A stretch of DNA of 45,271 nucleotides. Source: Propionibacteriaceae bacterium UBA6122 (lineage in GTDB: Bacteria > Actinomycetota > Actinomycetes > Propionibacteriales > Propionibacteriaceae). Numbering within the stretch: the stretch's first letter is position 1; each line of letters begins with the position of its first letter. Under the pieces are notes generated by a model. That model saw nothing but the letters and a program-made list of their open reading frames with translations. It did not search any database and was not told where the DNA came from. This document shows positions 32,505-40,998 of the stretch, piece by piece. The translations under genes were made by a program, and so were the position numbers. The stretch spans positions 1,049 to 46,319 of the forward strand of contig DIVW01000045.1 in assembly GCA_002428365.1 (NCBI GenBank), in the 5' to 3' direction.

Positions 32505-34175
32505 ATGGCTTGGTGGCACGGCGCGGTGGCGTACCAGATTTACCCACGTTCATTCGCGGACTCCAACGGCGATGGTGTGGGCGACCTGCGCGGCATCATC
32601 AACCACGTCGATCACCTGGTGGCCCTTGGCGTTGACGTGGTGTGGCTTTCCCCGGTGTACCGCTCACCGATGGACGACAACGGCTACGACATTTCCGACT
32701 ATTGCGATGTCGATCCGTCCCTGGGCACCCTGGCCGACCTGGACGAGTTGATCGCCGCCCTGCATGCGCGCGGCCTGAAACTGGTCATGGACGTGGTCAT
32801 CAACCACACCTCTGATGAGCATCCGTGGTTCGTCGAATCCCGCGAGCCGGGTTCACCCAAACGTGATTGGTACATCTGGCGTCCAGCACGTCCGGGGTTC
32901 GAGCCCGGCACGCCGGGGGCAGAGCCCACCAATGCTGGCTCGGCCTTCAGTGGGCCGGCGTGGGCCTACGACGAGCAAAGCGGCGAGTACTACCTGCATG
33001 TGTTCAGCCGCAAGCAGCCCGACCTCAACTGGGAGAACCCCCAGGTGCGTGCCGAGCTCTACCAGATGATGCGATGGTGGGTTGAGCGTGGCGTCGACGG
33101 TTTCCGGCTGGACGTCATCAACGTGATCTCCAAGACCTACCCGCCCGTCGACGGCGTGCCCGGACCCGACGGGCTGTGCTACGCCCTGGCCCAGGTGGCC
33201 AACGGGCCAAGATTGCACGAGTTCTTGGCCGAGATGAACGCCGAGGTTGGTTTCACCGAGAAGGGGTTGTTCGTCGTCGGCGAGACCCCAGGCATCGACG
33301 CCGAACTGGCCCGCAGCTTCACCGATCCGGCCGCCCGTGAGCTGGGCATGGTGTTCACCTTCGAGCATGTCGAGGTAGATCAGGGCGGCTCGAAATGGGA
33401 GATGGTGCCCCTGCAGTTGTCGGCGCTCAAAGCCACCCTGGCCGAGTACCAGTACGGCTTGGAAGAGGCCGGTTGGAACTCGCTCTACTTCGAGAACCAC
33501 GATCAGGCGCGGTCAGTGTCCCGCTTCGGCGATGACTCCCCGACCTTCCGGGTGGCCTCAGCCAAGACCTTGGCCACCAGCCTGCACCTGCTCAAAGGCA
33601 CGCCCTACGTCTACCAGGGCCAAGAGCTGGGCATGACCAACGGCAGCTTTGGCGGCATCGAGGCCTACAACGATCTGGAGAGCATTCGCTTCTACAACCT
33701 GGCGGTTTCGCTGGGCCTGCCCAGCGAGCAACTGCTCAGCGTGATCGCGGCCAAGAGCCGAGACAACGCTCGCACTCCGATGTGTTGGGACGCCAGCGAG
33801 AACGCGGGCTTCACGACCGGAACTCCCTGGCTGCCGGTGAACACCAACTACCCCGAGATCAACGCTGCCGCCGAACTTGCAGATTCGGATTCGGTGTTCC
33901 ACCACTACCGCAAGCTGATCGCGCTGCGCCATGAGTTGGAGGTGGTGCGGTTGGGTCGATTCGATTTGCTGTTGGCCGAGGACGAATCGCTGTTCTGCTA
34001 CACCCGCACCTTGGCTGGTGACCGGCTCCTGGTGGTGGCCAACTGGTCTGCCGCGCCGACTGACTGGCCGTCAGGGTTGCCGGACGTCACTGCCGCGGAA
34101 CTGCTGGTGGGTACCCACCCGTCCGGGGAACTGCGGCTGGCGGGTTGGGAATCGCGGGTCTACCGGTTGGGCTGA
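32505..34175 (+). CDS. GH13 oligo-1,6-glucosidase/alpha-glucosidase
   Basis: A 556-residue family-13 enzyme, cytoplasmic. Conserved regions: DVVINHTSDEHPWF (I), GFRLDVINVISK with the nucleophile (II), VVGETPG with the acid/base glutamate (III) and ENHDQARSV (IV). DSNGDGVGDLRGI near the start and the DVIN form of region II are typical of oligo-1,6-glucosidases acting on isomaltose or panose, but dextran glucosidase or sucrose-type specificity cannot be excluded. ATG 32505 follows GAGG. It may work with the other GH13 enzyme (20189) on alpha-glucan breakdown. It ends three bases from a convergent gene. Confidence 0.92.
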   Translation: MAWWHGAVAYQIYPRSFADSNGDGVGDLRGIINHVDHLVALGVDVVWLSPVYRSPMDDNGYDISDYCDVDPSLGTLADLDELIAALHARGLKLVMDVVINHTSDEHPWFVESREPGSPKRDWYIWRPARPGFEPGTPGAEPTNAGSAFSGPAWAYDEQSGEYYLHVFSRKQPDLNWENPQVRAELYQMMRWWVERGVDGFRLDVINVISKTYPPVDGVPGPDGLCYALAQVANGPRLHEFLAEMNAEVGFTEKGLFVVGETPGIDAELARSFTDPAARELGMVFTFEHVEVDQGGSKWEMVPLQLSALKATLAEYQYGLEEAGWNSLYFENHDQARSVSRFGDDSPTFRVASAKTLATSLHLLKGTPYVYQGQELGMTNGSFGGIEAYNDLESIRFYNLAVSLGLPSEQLLSVIAAKSRDNARTPMCWDASENAGFTTGTPWLPVNTNYPEINAAAELADSDSVFHHYRKLIALRHELEVVRLGRFDLLLAEDESLFCYTRTLAGDRLLVVANWSAAPTDWPSGLPDVTAAELLVGTHPSGELRLAGWESRVYRLG

Positions 34176-34178
34176 GGC

Positions 34179-34676
34179 TCAGTTGGAACCCAGGGCCTCA
34201 GTCGATTTCAGGGCCTCGGCCACAGCGATCGAGGCATGGGGCTTCTTGCCGGACGCCTCGGCGCTGGCCTCAGCGATGGTGGCTTTGACGAACTCAACCT
34301 GATCCTTCGCGTTTGCGATGGTCTTGGTCGGTGAGCCTGGCTGCGGTACGCGGCCAGCGAGATAACCCATCAGGGCGGCGAGGGCGAGCATCAGTAGCCC
34401 CATCACCAGGAAGCCAAGGAACAGGGCGGTGATCACCTCGAGGCCGAACCAGGCCCGGAAGCCAATCGCCCAAGCGAAGGCGAAGGCGCTGAACAGCACC
34501 GCGACCGCACTGACAGCCAGATAGCCGGCACCACCGAACAACCCAGCGATGATGCCAGCCTTGGCCGCCTCACCCTTGATTTCATCGGCGGCCAGGGCGA
34601 TCTCACCGCGGACGATGGTGGTGACCTCGTCCTGGATGCCCTTGATCACCTCGGCGATATCGATCGACTCGGCCAT
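34179..34676 (-). CDS. phage-holin-like membrane protein (PF07332 type)
   Basis: A 165-residue protein with an amphipathic N-terminal region (DEVTTIVRGEIALAADEIKGE), two long hydrophobic helical segments (about 45-75 and 80-108) and a hydrophilic C-terminus. This is the pattern of the 'putative actinobacterial holin-X, holin superfamily III' proteins common on actinobacterial chromosomes. There are no phage genes nearby, so a lysis role is doubtful and the function is unknown. The RBS AAAGGGAG precedes ATG 34676. Confidence 0.8.
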   Translation of the reverse strand: MAESIDIAEVIKGIQDEVTTIVRGEIALAADEIKGEAAKAGIIAGLFGGAGYLAVSAVAVLFSAFAFAWAIGFRAWFGLEVITALFLGFLVMGLLMLALAALMGYLAGRVPQPGSPTKTIANAKDQVEFVKATIAEASAEASGKKPHASIAVAEALKSTEALGSN

Positions 34677-34725
34677 CTCACTCCCTTTCTGACTTCGTCA
34701 ACAGCCTAACCCTGCCGTGGCGCTG

Positions 34726-35481
34726 CTAAAGAGTGATCTGTAGTCCTTCGGGAGCGAGCTCAAGTTGGCTGGTGAACTCGCTGTGGTTCACCTCGGCTCG
34801 CCAGCACTGCACGGCGTAGGGCAGCGCCAGCGGTTCTGGCGAATTAGCGGAGGTGTCATAGATCGCCCCCACCGCGTCCAGGAGCGCAGAGGCGGCCGGC
34901 TCGGGAAGCCCGGACAGTTTCGGTGCGCTGGAGACCATTTCGAACATGCCGTCGCGAGTGATCGGCACCCAAAGCCGGAAGCTGTGGCTTTCGACGTCCG
35001 GAAAATAGGGGCTGCCGGAGAGCGCGTCAATCGAATCAATCTGTTTGGACGTCATCAGCTCCGGGTCGTAGACCTGCAGCACCCTAGCCAGCCGCCGCAC
35101 CCACGGCACGCTGTCATCGCGGGTGGTGTAGGCAAGTCCGAGGTAGCCACCAGGCGCGAGCACCCGAGCAAACTCGGCCAGCGCCAGACCGGGTGCGAGT
35201 AGGTGCATTCCCTGGGAGATCACCACAGCGTCAAAGGAACACGGCTGGAACGGCAGCGCCTCGGCCGAGGTCGCCACCACCGCCAAACTCGGCTGGCGCC
35301 GCCGAGCGCTGAGCAGTATCGCCGGGTCCCGGTCGATCAGGGTGACCTGCGCTCCGCGGGCGATCAGCCGGGCGGCCATCAAGGCAGACCCCTGGCCGAC
35401 GGCCAGCACCCTGGCTCCTGGGGTCGGCACCAGCCAGTCATCCGCGGCTACCGGGAAGCCGCCGCCGCTGCGGTTGGTCAT
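34726..35481 (-). CDS. class I SAM-dependent methyltransferase
   Basis: A 251-residue methyltransferase. Motif I is RVLAVGQGSALMAARL, with VTLIDRDP as the acidic loop that binds the SAM ribose and PFQPCSFDAVVISQGMHLL as motifs II/III, then RVLAPGGYLGL. The glycine pattern of motif I (GQGSA) deviates slightly from GxGxG. The substrate is unknown. A divergent SDR gene starts 88 bases away. Confidence 0.85.
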   Translation of the reverse strand: MTNRSGGGFPVAADDWLVPTPGARVLAVGQGSALMAARLIARGAQVTLIDRDPAILLSARRRQPSLAVVATSAEALPFQPCSFDAVVISQGMHLLAPGLALAEFARVLAPGGYLGLAYTTRDDSVPWVRRLARVLQVYDPELMTSKQIDSIDALSGSPYFPDVESHSFRLWVPITRDGMFEMVSSAPKLSGLPEPAASALLDAVGAIYDTSANSPEPLALPYAVQCWRAEVNHSEFTSQLELAPEGLQITL

Positions 35482-35569
35482 GGACCGATCCTAGGTTGGG
35501 CCTGCCACTAGGGCCGGGAGGCAACGCTGTCGGGGTAGCGTTGTCAGGGGCTTGGGAAGGGTGGACGGA

Positions 35570-36394
35570 ATGGCCAAACAGACGATCATCATCACTGGAG
35601 CCAGTGACGGCATCGGGGCGGCAGCGGCTCGAACGCTGGTCGCGTCCGGGGAATCGGTGGTGCTGGTTGGGCGCTCGGTTGCCAAGACCGAGGCCCTGGC
35701 AGCCGAGCTGGGAGTGCCGCACCATGTGGCCGATTACAGTTCGCTGGCTCAGGTGCGCCGCTTGGCTGCCGAGCTGGACGCCGCCTATCCCCGGATCGAT
35801 GTGCTGGCCAACAACGCTGGCGGCATCATGAGTGATCGGACGGTCACTGAAGACGGCCACGAGTTGACCTTCCAGGTGAATCATCTGGGTGGCTTTCTGC
35901 TGACCACGCTGTTGCTGGACAAGCTCATCGCCTCCTCGGCCAAGGTCATTCAGACCTCGAGTATCGCGGCGCGGCTAATGGCCAAACTGGAGCTGGACGA
36001 CCTGGATTCTGAGCATGGCTATTCCGCCCAGGGTGCCTATGGTGGCGGGAAGCTGGCCAACATCTTGTTCACCCGGGAGCTGCATCGGCGCTACGCGGAG
36101 CAGGGGCTCTCGGCGGCGGCGTTCCATCCCGGAGTGGTGGGGTCGAACTTCGGCAACAGCGGCTCGGGGATCCTGCGCTGGCTCTATGCCAATCCGTTGG
36201 CTCGTCGGGGCATGCTCACCTCTGCGGAGGGCAGCGATCAGCTTGTTTGGCTGGCTGAGGGCCTTCCTGGGGTTGATTGGCGTTCGGGGGAGTATTACGA
36301 GAAGCGCCGGGTGGCAAAGTCATCGGCGAAGGCCGATGACGCGGAACTGGCCCAGCGTCTGTGGGAGATCTCCGAACAGCTGGTTGCGCTGTAG
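35570..36394 (+). CDS. short-chain dehydrogenase/reductase
   Basis: A 274-residue classical SDR with the NAD(P)-binding ITGASDGIGAAAART (GxxxGxG), NNAGG, the catalytic serine in TSSIAARL, and YGGGKLAN (YxxxK). It resembles the retinol-dehydrogenase-like subgroup (DDLDSEHGYS region before the tyrosine). The substrate is unknown. ATG 35570 is preferred to the GTG six codons earlier because MAKQTIIITGA starts directly at the Rossmann strand and has GGAAGGGTGG upstream. Confidence 0.88.
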   Translation: MAKQTIIITGASDGIGAAAARTLVASGESVVLVGRSVAKTEALAAELGVPHHVADYSSLAQVRRLAAELDAAYPRIDVLANNAGGIMSDRTVTEDGHELTFQVNHLGGFLLTTLLLDKLIASSAKVIQTSSIAARLMAKLELDDLDSEHGYSAQGAYGGGKLANILFTRELHRRYAEQGLSAAAFHPGVVGSNFGNSGSGILRWLYANPLARRGMLTSAEGSDQLVWLAEGLPGVDWRSGEYYEKRRVAKSSAKADDAELAQRLWEISEQLVAL

Positions 36395-36432
36395 TCGCGG
36401 TCGCGGTCGCGGAGCAAGGGGCCCGGCCAGAT

Positions 36433-36470
36433 TTGTGGATAACTTTGCGGCGAAGCCGACTTTTCCACAA
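36433..36470. promoter_or_regulatory. inverted pair of DnaA-box-like sequences upstream of the tad operon
   Basis: TGTGGATAA (36434-36442) is the exact complement of the DnaA box TTATCCACA. TTTTCCACA (36461-36469) is a near match in the opposite orientation, with TTGTGGA/TCCACAA as outer arms. They lie about 50-85 bases before the first gene of the pilus operon. Confidence 0.5.
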
Positions 36471-36519
36471 TTTCGACCAGGGGTGAACGGCTTCGGGCCG
36501 GCGTACCCAAAGTGCAGGC

Positions 36520-37572
36520 ATGGCACAGCTGAGTCCATCTCGCCCGGTTCTGGTAGTCGCGGCACCGGGAGATACCCAGGATTCGATCCTGTCTGCAGTC
36601 GCGGCCCAGGAGTTGGACGCCGAGGTGGTTACCGAGCCTGAACGGCTCGGCGAACTTTGGCGGACGGCTTCGACGGTGATCGTCGCCGACGATCTCGCCG
36701 AGTTGGTCGCGGGTAGGGCATTGCCGCACCGCGAAGGCGTCTACGTGGTGGGGCCGGAGCCCGAAAAGCTGTCGATGTGGTCGGCCCCGCTGTCGGCCCG
36801 GGTGATTCCGTTGCCGGAGGGGGCTGCCTGGCTGGGTGCGGTCCTCGGTGAGGGGAGCAGTCGCTCCCGCGCACCGGTGGTGGCAGTCATTGGGGGGTCT
36901 GGTGGGGTGGGGGCCTCCACCCTCGCGGCTGCCTTGGCTCAGCTGAGTGCCGCCCGCGGCCCGTCCGGGGCGGCGCTGGTCGATGCCGATTCGCTTGGCG
37001 GCGGCATCGACCTGCTGTTGGGCGCCGAACGGGTGCAGGGCTGGCGCTGGCCAAGACTGAACTCGGCTGAGGGCCATTTGGGGGATCTGCGGCCCTACCT
37101 GCCGGTAGTTGACGGAGTGTCGGTGGTGTCGATGGCGCGAGGCACCGAACTCGATCTGGCCAGGGAGCCGCTGGCCGCCATCGTGGCCTCACTGTGCACC
37201 TGGCATTCGGCCGTGGTGCTCGATCCGGGTCGCTCGAAGGCCCCAGCGGCCAGAGAAGCTATGCGGCTGGCCTCGCGGCAGCTGCTGTTGGTTTCGGCGT
37301 CCGTCCGGGGAGTCGCAGCCGCCCGGCAGGCAGTCGCCGGCCACGACCTGGAGCGGGCCGAACTGGTCGTGCGTCGAGGGCGCGGCGCGCTGCCCTCAGA
37401 TCTGGTGGCCGAAGCCGTCGGGCTGCCGGTGTTGGCCGAGATTCCTGAGGAACGCGGCTTGGCCGGGGCCGCCGAGCGAGGTGAGCCGCCAGCAAGGGGA
37501 GCGCGCCGGGGCTACCGCAAAGCTGTGGACCGATTGCTCGACCTGGTGCTGAGCGGAGCGGGGAATGAATGA
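36520..37572 (+). CDS. Ssd/CpaE (TadZ)-like MinD-family ATPase
   Basis: A 350-residue protein. The N-terminal about 110 residues form a receiver-like domain without the phosphorylation pattern (PVLVVAAPGDTQDSIL). The C-terminal part is a MinD/ParA-type ATPase with a deviant Walker A (VIGGSGGVGASTLAAAL, where the usual lysines are replaced) and VDADSLGGGIDLLLGAE. This matches the actinobacterial 'septum site-determining protein' Ssd (Rv3660c) and TadZ, which localise the pilus machine. The loss of both Walker A lysines suggests weak or no ATP hydrolysis. ATG 36520 has no strong RBS. It overlaps tadA. Confidence 0.88.
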   Translation: MAQLSPSRPVLVVAAPGDTQDSILSAVAAQELDAEVVTEPERLGELWRTASTVIVADDLAELVAGRALPHREGVYVVGPEPEKLSMWSAPLSARVIPLPEGAAWLGAVLGEGSSRSRAPVVAVIGGSGGVGASTLAAALAQLSAARGPSGAALVDADSLGGGIDLLLGAERVQGWRWPRLNSAEGHLGDLRPYLPVVDGVSVVSMARGTELDLAREPLAAIVASLCTWHSAVVLDPGRSKAPAAREAMRLASRQLLLVSASVRGVAAARQAVAGHDLERAELVVRRGRGALPSDLVAEAVGLPVLAEIPEERGLAGAAERGEPPARGARRGYRKAVDRLLDLVLSGAGNE

Positions 37573-38713
37573 GGCCGAATTGGACGCACTGCGCGACCAT
37601 TTGGCCAAGCGTGGGCAGTTGCCTGGCCCGGTAGAGGTCGGCTCAGCCCTGCGCAGCCTTGGGCTGTTGGTCACTGATTCGGTGGTCCGCCAAACCGTGG
37701 CCGCGCTGCGCCGCGACAGCATCGGCGCGGGTCCGCTCGATCCGCTGCTGAAGCGGCCAGGGGTCACCGACGTACTGGTCAACGGCCCCGACCAGGTCTA
37801 TCTCGACTGTGGGGCAGGCCTGGAGCCGGCCGGAGTCAGTTTCGAAGGCGAAGCCGAAGTGCGCCGCCTCGCCGTGCGGCTGGCGGCCACGGTGGGCAGG
37901 CGTCTGGATGAAGGCTCACCATTCGTGGACGCCCGCCTACCCAACGGCGTACGAGTGCACGCCGTGTTGGGCTGCGTGGCTGATGCTGGCACCTGCCTAT
38001 CGCTGCGGGTGCCGAATCGGCAGCGGCTCACCTTGGCGGACTGGTTGGCCAGCGGGAGCTTGAGCGCCGCGGCGGCCGAGCTGCTGGCGGGACTGGTGGC
38101 CCAGCGGCGCGCCTTCCTGATCTCCGGGGGTACCGGATCGGGCAAGACCACGCTGCTGGCAGCCTTACTGGGGCTGGTGCCAGCGGCCGAGCGCATCGTG
38201 ATCGCCGAGGACTCCCGAGAGCTTCAACCCGACCATCCCCATTGCGTGCGCTTGGAGGCACGTCCGGCCAATGCCGAAGGTAGTGGCGCCCTGACGCTGA
38301 CCGATCTGGTTCGTCAGGCGCTGCGGATGCGGCCGGACCGCTTAGTGGTGGGCGAGGTGCGCGGCGCGGAGCTGGCCGATCTGCTCAGCGCATTGAACAC
38401 CGGGCATGAGGGCGGTTGTGGCACCGTGCACGCCAACTCCGCAGCCGATGTGCCAGCGCGCCTGGAAGCGCTGGGCGCCTTGGGTGGGTTGTCGCGGGAT
38501 GCGCTGCACGCTCAGTTGGGAGCGGCGCTGCAGGTGTTGATTCATGTGCGCCGCCTGCCCGATGGCCGTCGTTGGTTGGACGAGGTGCGCCTGGTGTCGG
38601 TTGACGAGGCGACCGGGCGCTGCCGGACGGTCCCAGCGGTGCGCTTTCGCAGCGACGCTTCGATGGTGGCCGGTCCAGGTTTGGCGACACTGCGCGGATT
38701 GGCCGGATTGTGA
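37565..38713 (+). CDS. TadA/CpaF-family pilus assembly ATPase
   Basis: A 382-residue secretion ATPase driving Flp pilus assembly. Walker A is SGGTGSGKTTLLAAL, the Asp box is EDSRELQPDHPHCVRLE, Walker B RPDRLVVGEVRGAE, and the His box ALNTGHEGGCGTVHANS. The N-terminal domain contains PLLKRPGVTDVLVNGPDQV. It starts ATG 37565, overlapping ssd, and its stop overlaps tadB (GTGA). Confidence 0.94.
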   Translation: MNEAELDALRDHLAKRGQLPGPVEVGSALRSLGLLVTDSVVRQTVAALRRDSIGAGPLDPLLKRPGVTDVLVNGPDQVYLDCGAGLEPAGVSFEGEAEVRRLAVRLAATVGRRLDEGSPFVDARLPNGVRVHAVLGCVADAGTCLSLRVPNRQRLTLADWLASGSLSAAAAELLAGLVAQRRAFLISGGTGSGKTTLLAALLGLVPAAERIVIAEDSRELQPDHPHCVRLEARPANAEGSGALTLTDLVRQALRMRPDRLVVGEVRGAELADLLSALNTGHEGGCGTVHANSAADVPARLEALGALGGLSRDALHAQLGAALQVLIHVRRLPDGRRWLDEVRLVSVDEATGRCRTVPAVRFRSDASMVAGPGLATLRGLAGL

Positions 38714-39510
38714 GCCTGCTGGTCGCCCTCACCGCAGTGGGCGCGACCCTGCTCTGGTTCCGTCCATCACCGCGACACCGGTTGGGTCGGCTGATCCCGT
38801 CCGGACGGGTGGTGCGAAGCTGGGCCGCGGCGCCAGTGGTAGTGGCCATCGCTGGGGTGGTTGCGGCGGCGACGTTGGGTCTGCTGACCTTCGGCACCGC
38901 CGGTGGGGCCATCGGGTTGAGCTCAGCGCTGGTGGCGGTCACGGTGCTTTGGTCGATGCGACGGCAGCGCACGGCCAGCCGGGCGAAGCGGCGCACCGAG
39001 GATGTCGTGGATGCCTGCCAGCTGTTGGCCGGGCTGATGCGCGTTGGGCATGTGCCGTCGACAGCGTTACGAATCGCCGCCGTCGATTCGGCGGTCTTCG
39101 CCGAGTCGGACGCCGCTCAACGGGTTGGCGGCTCAGTGGTGGCCGCGCTGCGGCGTCAGTCCCGGGAACCTGGCGGGAGCGGGCTGGCTGAGCTCGCCAC
39201 CGCCTGGGAGGTGGCCGAAGCCACGGGTGCCTCGATGACGGCAACCCTGGATGCTTTATCCGACCGGCTGGATGCGGCCCGCAAAGTGGCTCGGGTGGTT
39301 GATGCCGAACTCGCCGCTCCTCGGGCGACCGGACGGCTGTTGGCCGCCCTGCCAGTTTTCGGGCTGCTCCTTGGCTACGCGATCGGTGGCGATCCGGGAT
39401 CGTTCCTGCTGGGTTCGCCGGTGGGGCAGCTGTGCCTGGTCGTCGGAGTCGCGTTGGCGTGCGCCGGCGTCTGGTGGATCGAGCGCATCGCTGCTGGGGC
39501 TGGTGGTTAG
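38710..39510 (+). CDS. TadB-like pilus assembly membrane protein
   Basis: A 266-residue GspF-domain platform protein. There are two N-terminal helices (about 1-15 and 38-75), a cytoplasmic helical domain (DVVDACQLLAGLMRVGHVPSTAL ... WEVAEATGASMTATLD) and C-terminal helices. It partners with TadA and TadC. GTG 38710 overlaps the tadA stop by four bases. Confidence 0.87.
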   Translation: MSLLVALTAVGATLLWFRPSPRHRLGRLIPSGRVVRSWAAAPVVVAIAGVVAAATLGLLTFGTAGGAIGLSSALVAVTVLWSMRRQRTASRAKRRTEDVVDACQLLAGLMRVGHVPSTALRIAAVDSAVFAESDAAQRVGGSVVAALRRQSREPGGSGLAELATAWEVAEATGASMTATLDALSDRLDAARKVARVVDAELAAPRATGRLLAALPVFGLLLGYAIGGDPGSFLLGSPVGQLCLVVGVALACAGVWWIERIAAGAGG

Positions 39511-40252
39511 GGTGGCCGGTGCGTTGGTGGCAGATGCGTTGGTGGCCGCGGTCGCCGCCGGAGGGGCGGTGCTGAGCTGGTGGCCAGCAGGGGCCGCTCG
39601 GCTGGAGCCACGTGAACTCGGTGACCCGGCGGCGGCCCTGCTGCGGACCAAGCGCCTGCGGCGCATTGGCTCAGCAGTAGCGACTGGGGCCGCGGTCGCC
39701 TTCGCGACAGCCTCGCTGGGCGTGCTGTCGCCGCTGCTCGGGTTCGGTGCGATCGTGCTCAGCTATTACCTGCTGGGCCAACTGGCCAACGGCGTTGATG
39801 CCAAGCGGGAGGCCCGCCTTCGAGTCGAGCTCTCCCAGGTTTGTGACCTGCTGGCGGTCTGTCTGGAGGCCGGGCTGCCGCTTCGGGTCGCGGCGGCGGC
39901 AGTGGCCCAATCGCTGGCGGGGCCGATGGCCGAAGAACTGGCCGAAGTCACCGCCAAAGTGCGCTTGGGCATCGACGAGCAGCGGGCCTGGGCAGAGTTC
40001 GGGGCCCGGCCAGCGTTGGCCAAGCTCGGCCGCGAGTTGAGCCGTGGGGTGGCCTCGGGGGTCTCGCTTACCACCAGGGTGACCGCGCTGGGGGTCGATG
40101 CTCGCCGCGAGGCCGCTGCGGTCGCCGAGACCAACGCCAAAAAGGTCGGGGTGAGCTCGGTCCTGCCGCTGATGGTCTGCTTCCTGCCCGCTTTCGTGCT
40201 GATCGGCGTGGTGCCGATCATCGGCGGCATGATTTCGGGGCTGTTCGGATGA
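39503..40252 (+). CDS. TadC-like pilus assembly membrane protein
   Basis: A second GspF-domain protein of about 249 residues. It has N-terminal helices (AGALVADALVAAVAAGGAVL and the following pair), a cytoplasmic domain (SQVCDLLAVCLEAGLPLRVAAAAV ... RGVASGVSLTTRV) and a C-terminal helix (VLPLMVCFLPAFVLIGVVPII). The start is GTG 39503 (8-base overlap with tadB) or GTG 39512; the first is preferred for coupling, but neither is certain. The much longer open frame upstream is the wrong frame of tadB. Confidence 0.85.
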   Translation: MVRVAGALVADALVAAVAAGGAVLSWWPAGAARLEPRELGDPAAALLRTKRLRRIGSAVATGAAVAFATASLGVLSPLLGFGAIVLSYYLLGQLANGVDAKREARLRVELSQVCDLLAVCLEAGLPLRVAAAAVAQSLAGPMAEELAEVTAKVRLGIDEQRAWAEFGARPALAKLGRELSRGVASGVSLTTRVTALGVDARREAAAVAETNAKKVGVSSVLPLMVCFLPAFVLIGVVPIIGGMISGLFG

Positions 40253-40256
40253 TTCG

Positions 40257-40295
40257 CTGTCCACAAGCAGTTTCTTCAACTCTGCGTAATCCACA
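40257..40295. promoter_or_regulatory. two DnaA-box-like sequences between tadC and flp
   Basis: CTGTCCACA (40257-40265) and TAATCCACA (40287-40295) are in the same orientation and spaced exactly 30 bases, about three helical turns. They lie in the gap before the pilin gene. A weak promoter candidate follows (TTGCTC 40318, 16-base gap, TAAGGG 40340). Confidence 0.45.
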
Positions 40296-40381
40296 GGTCG
40301 CGAAGACGGGTGAGCAGTTGCTCGGCCCGGTGCCAAAGCTAAGGGTGCGTCCGTGGGGGCGTGGATTCGAGAGGAGAAGTT

Positions 40382-40591
40382 ATGGCAGGCAAGCTCGTCA
40401 AAGCGGCAATTCGTCGGGGTCAGCGGGGCATGACGACCGCGGAGTACGCCGTCGGTTCGGTGGCGGTAGCCACGGGCGCGGGAGTTCTCACCTGGCTGTT
40501 CCAGCAGGAGTGGTTCAAGGAGCTGCTCATGAAGCTGATCGAGGCCCTCTTCTTGGCGATCACCGGGGTCTTCGCCCCCTCGGGTGTGTGA
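40382..40591 (+). CDS. Flp-type pilin, DUF4244 family
   Basis: A 69-residue pilin precursor. A short basic leader (MAGKLVKAAIRRGQRG) is followed by MTTAEYAVGSVAVATGAGVL, with the cleavage site after glycine and the conserved glutamate at +5, then a hydrophobic helix. It should be processed by a prepilin peptidase (not encoded here) and polymerised. ATG 40382 has AGGAG six bases upstream. A separate promoter in the 129-base gap before it would fit the need for much pilin. Confidence 0.88.
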   Translation: MAGKLVKAAIRRGQRGMTTAEYAVGSVAVATGAGVLTWLFQQEWFKELLMKLIEALFLAITGVFAPSGV

Positions 40592-40998
40592 TCGCCGACT
40601 CCACGGCCGGCCGGGGCAACCCGGCCGGCCAGGCCCGGTCGGGGCAGCGCAGTTCTGGTCGAAATCGGCGCCAGGCAGGCATGGTGACTGCTGAGCTCGC
40701 TTTCGCCACTCTCGGGGCGGCAGCCGCGCTGGCGTTGCTGGCCTGGGCGCTGGCCCTGGTCATGCTGTTGGCCCGCTGTAACGACCTGGCTGCGGCAGTA
40801 GCCCGACAGGAGGCCCGCGGGGATGCGGCGGCGGTGGCCAAAATCCTCCAGCAGCGCCCAGTTGGCGCCCGAGTAATCGTCCGCCAAGAGTCCACCGAGA
40901 TCTTCGTCACCGTCGAGCTGGCGGCGCGGCCGTGGGCCGATTGGTTGCCCAGCGTGCCATTGAGTGCGACCGCGACCGTACTGCGGGAGCCGACATGA
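40588..40998 (+). CDS. TadE-like pseudopilin
   Basis: A 136-residue protein. After a polar leader, GMVTAELAFATLGAAAALALLAW shows a pilin-like cleavage site and hydrophobic helix with glutamate at +5, and a small exported domain follows. It corresponds to M. tuberculosis Rv3655c. GTG 40588 overlaps the flp stop; ATG 40681 would be a shorter alternative that removes most of the leader. Confidence 0.78.
   Translation: MIADSTAGRGNPAGQARSGQRSSGRNRRQAGMVTAELAFATLGAAAALALLAWALALVMLLARCNDLAAAVARQEARGDAAAVAKILQQRPVGARVIVRQESTEIFVTVELAARPWADWLPSVPLSATATVLREPT

Noticed and set aside
34179..34676. Holin-like gene as sign of a prophage
   Set aside because: No other phage genes surround it, and this protein type is common on actinobacterial chromosomes.
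36433..40295. Possible origin of replication because of DnaA-box-like sequences
   Set aside because: Only two boxes occur at each of two places, there is no A+T-rich unwinding region, and dnaA, dnaN and recF are not nearby.
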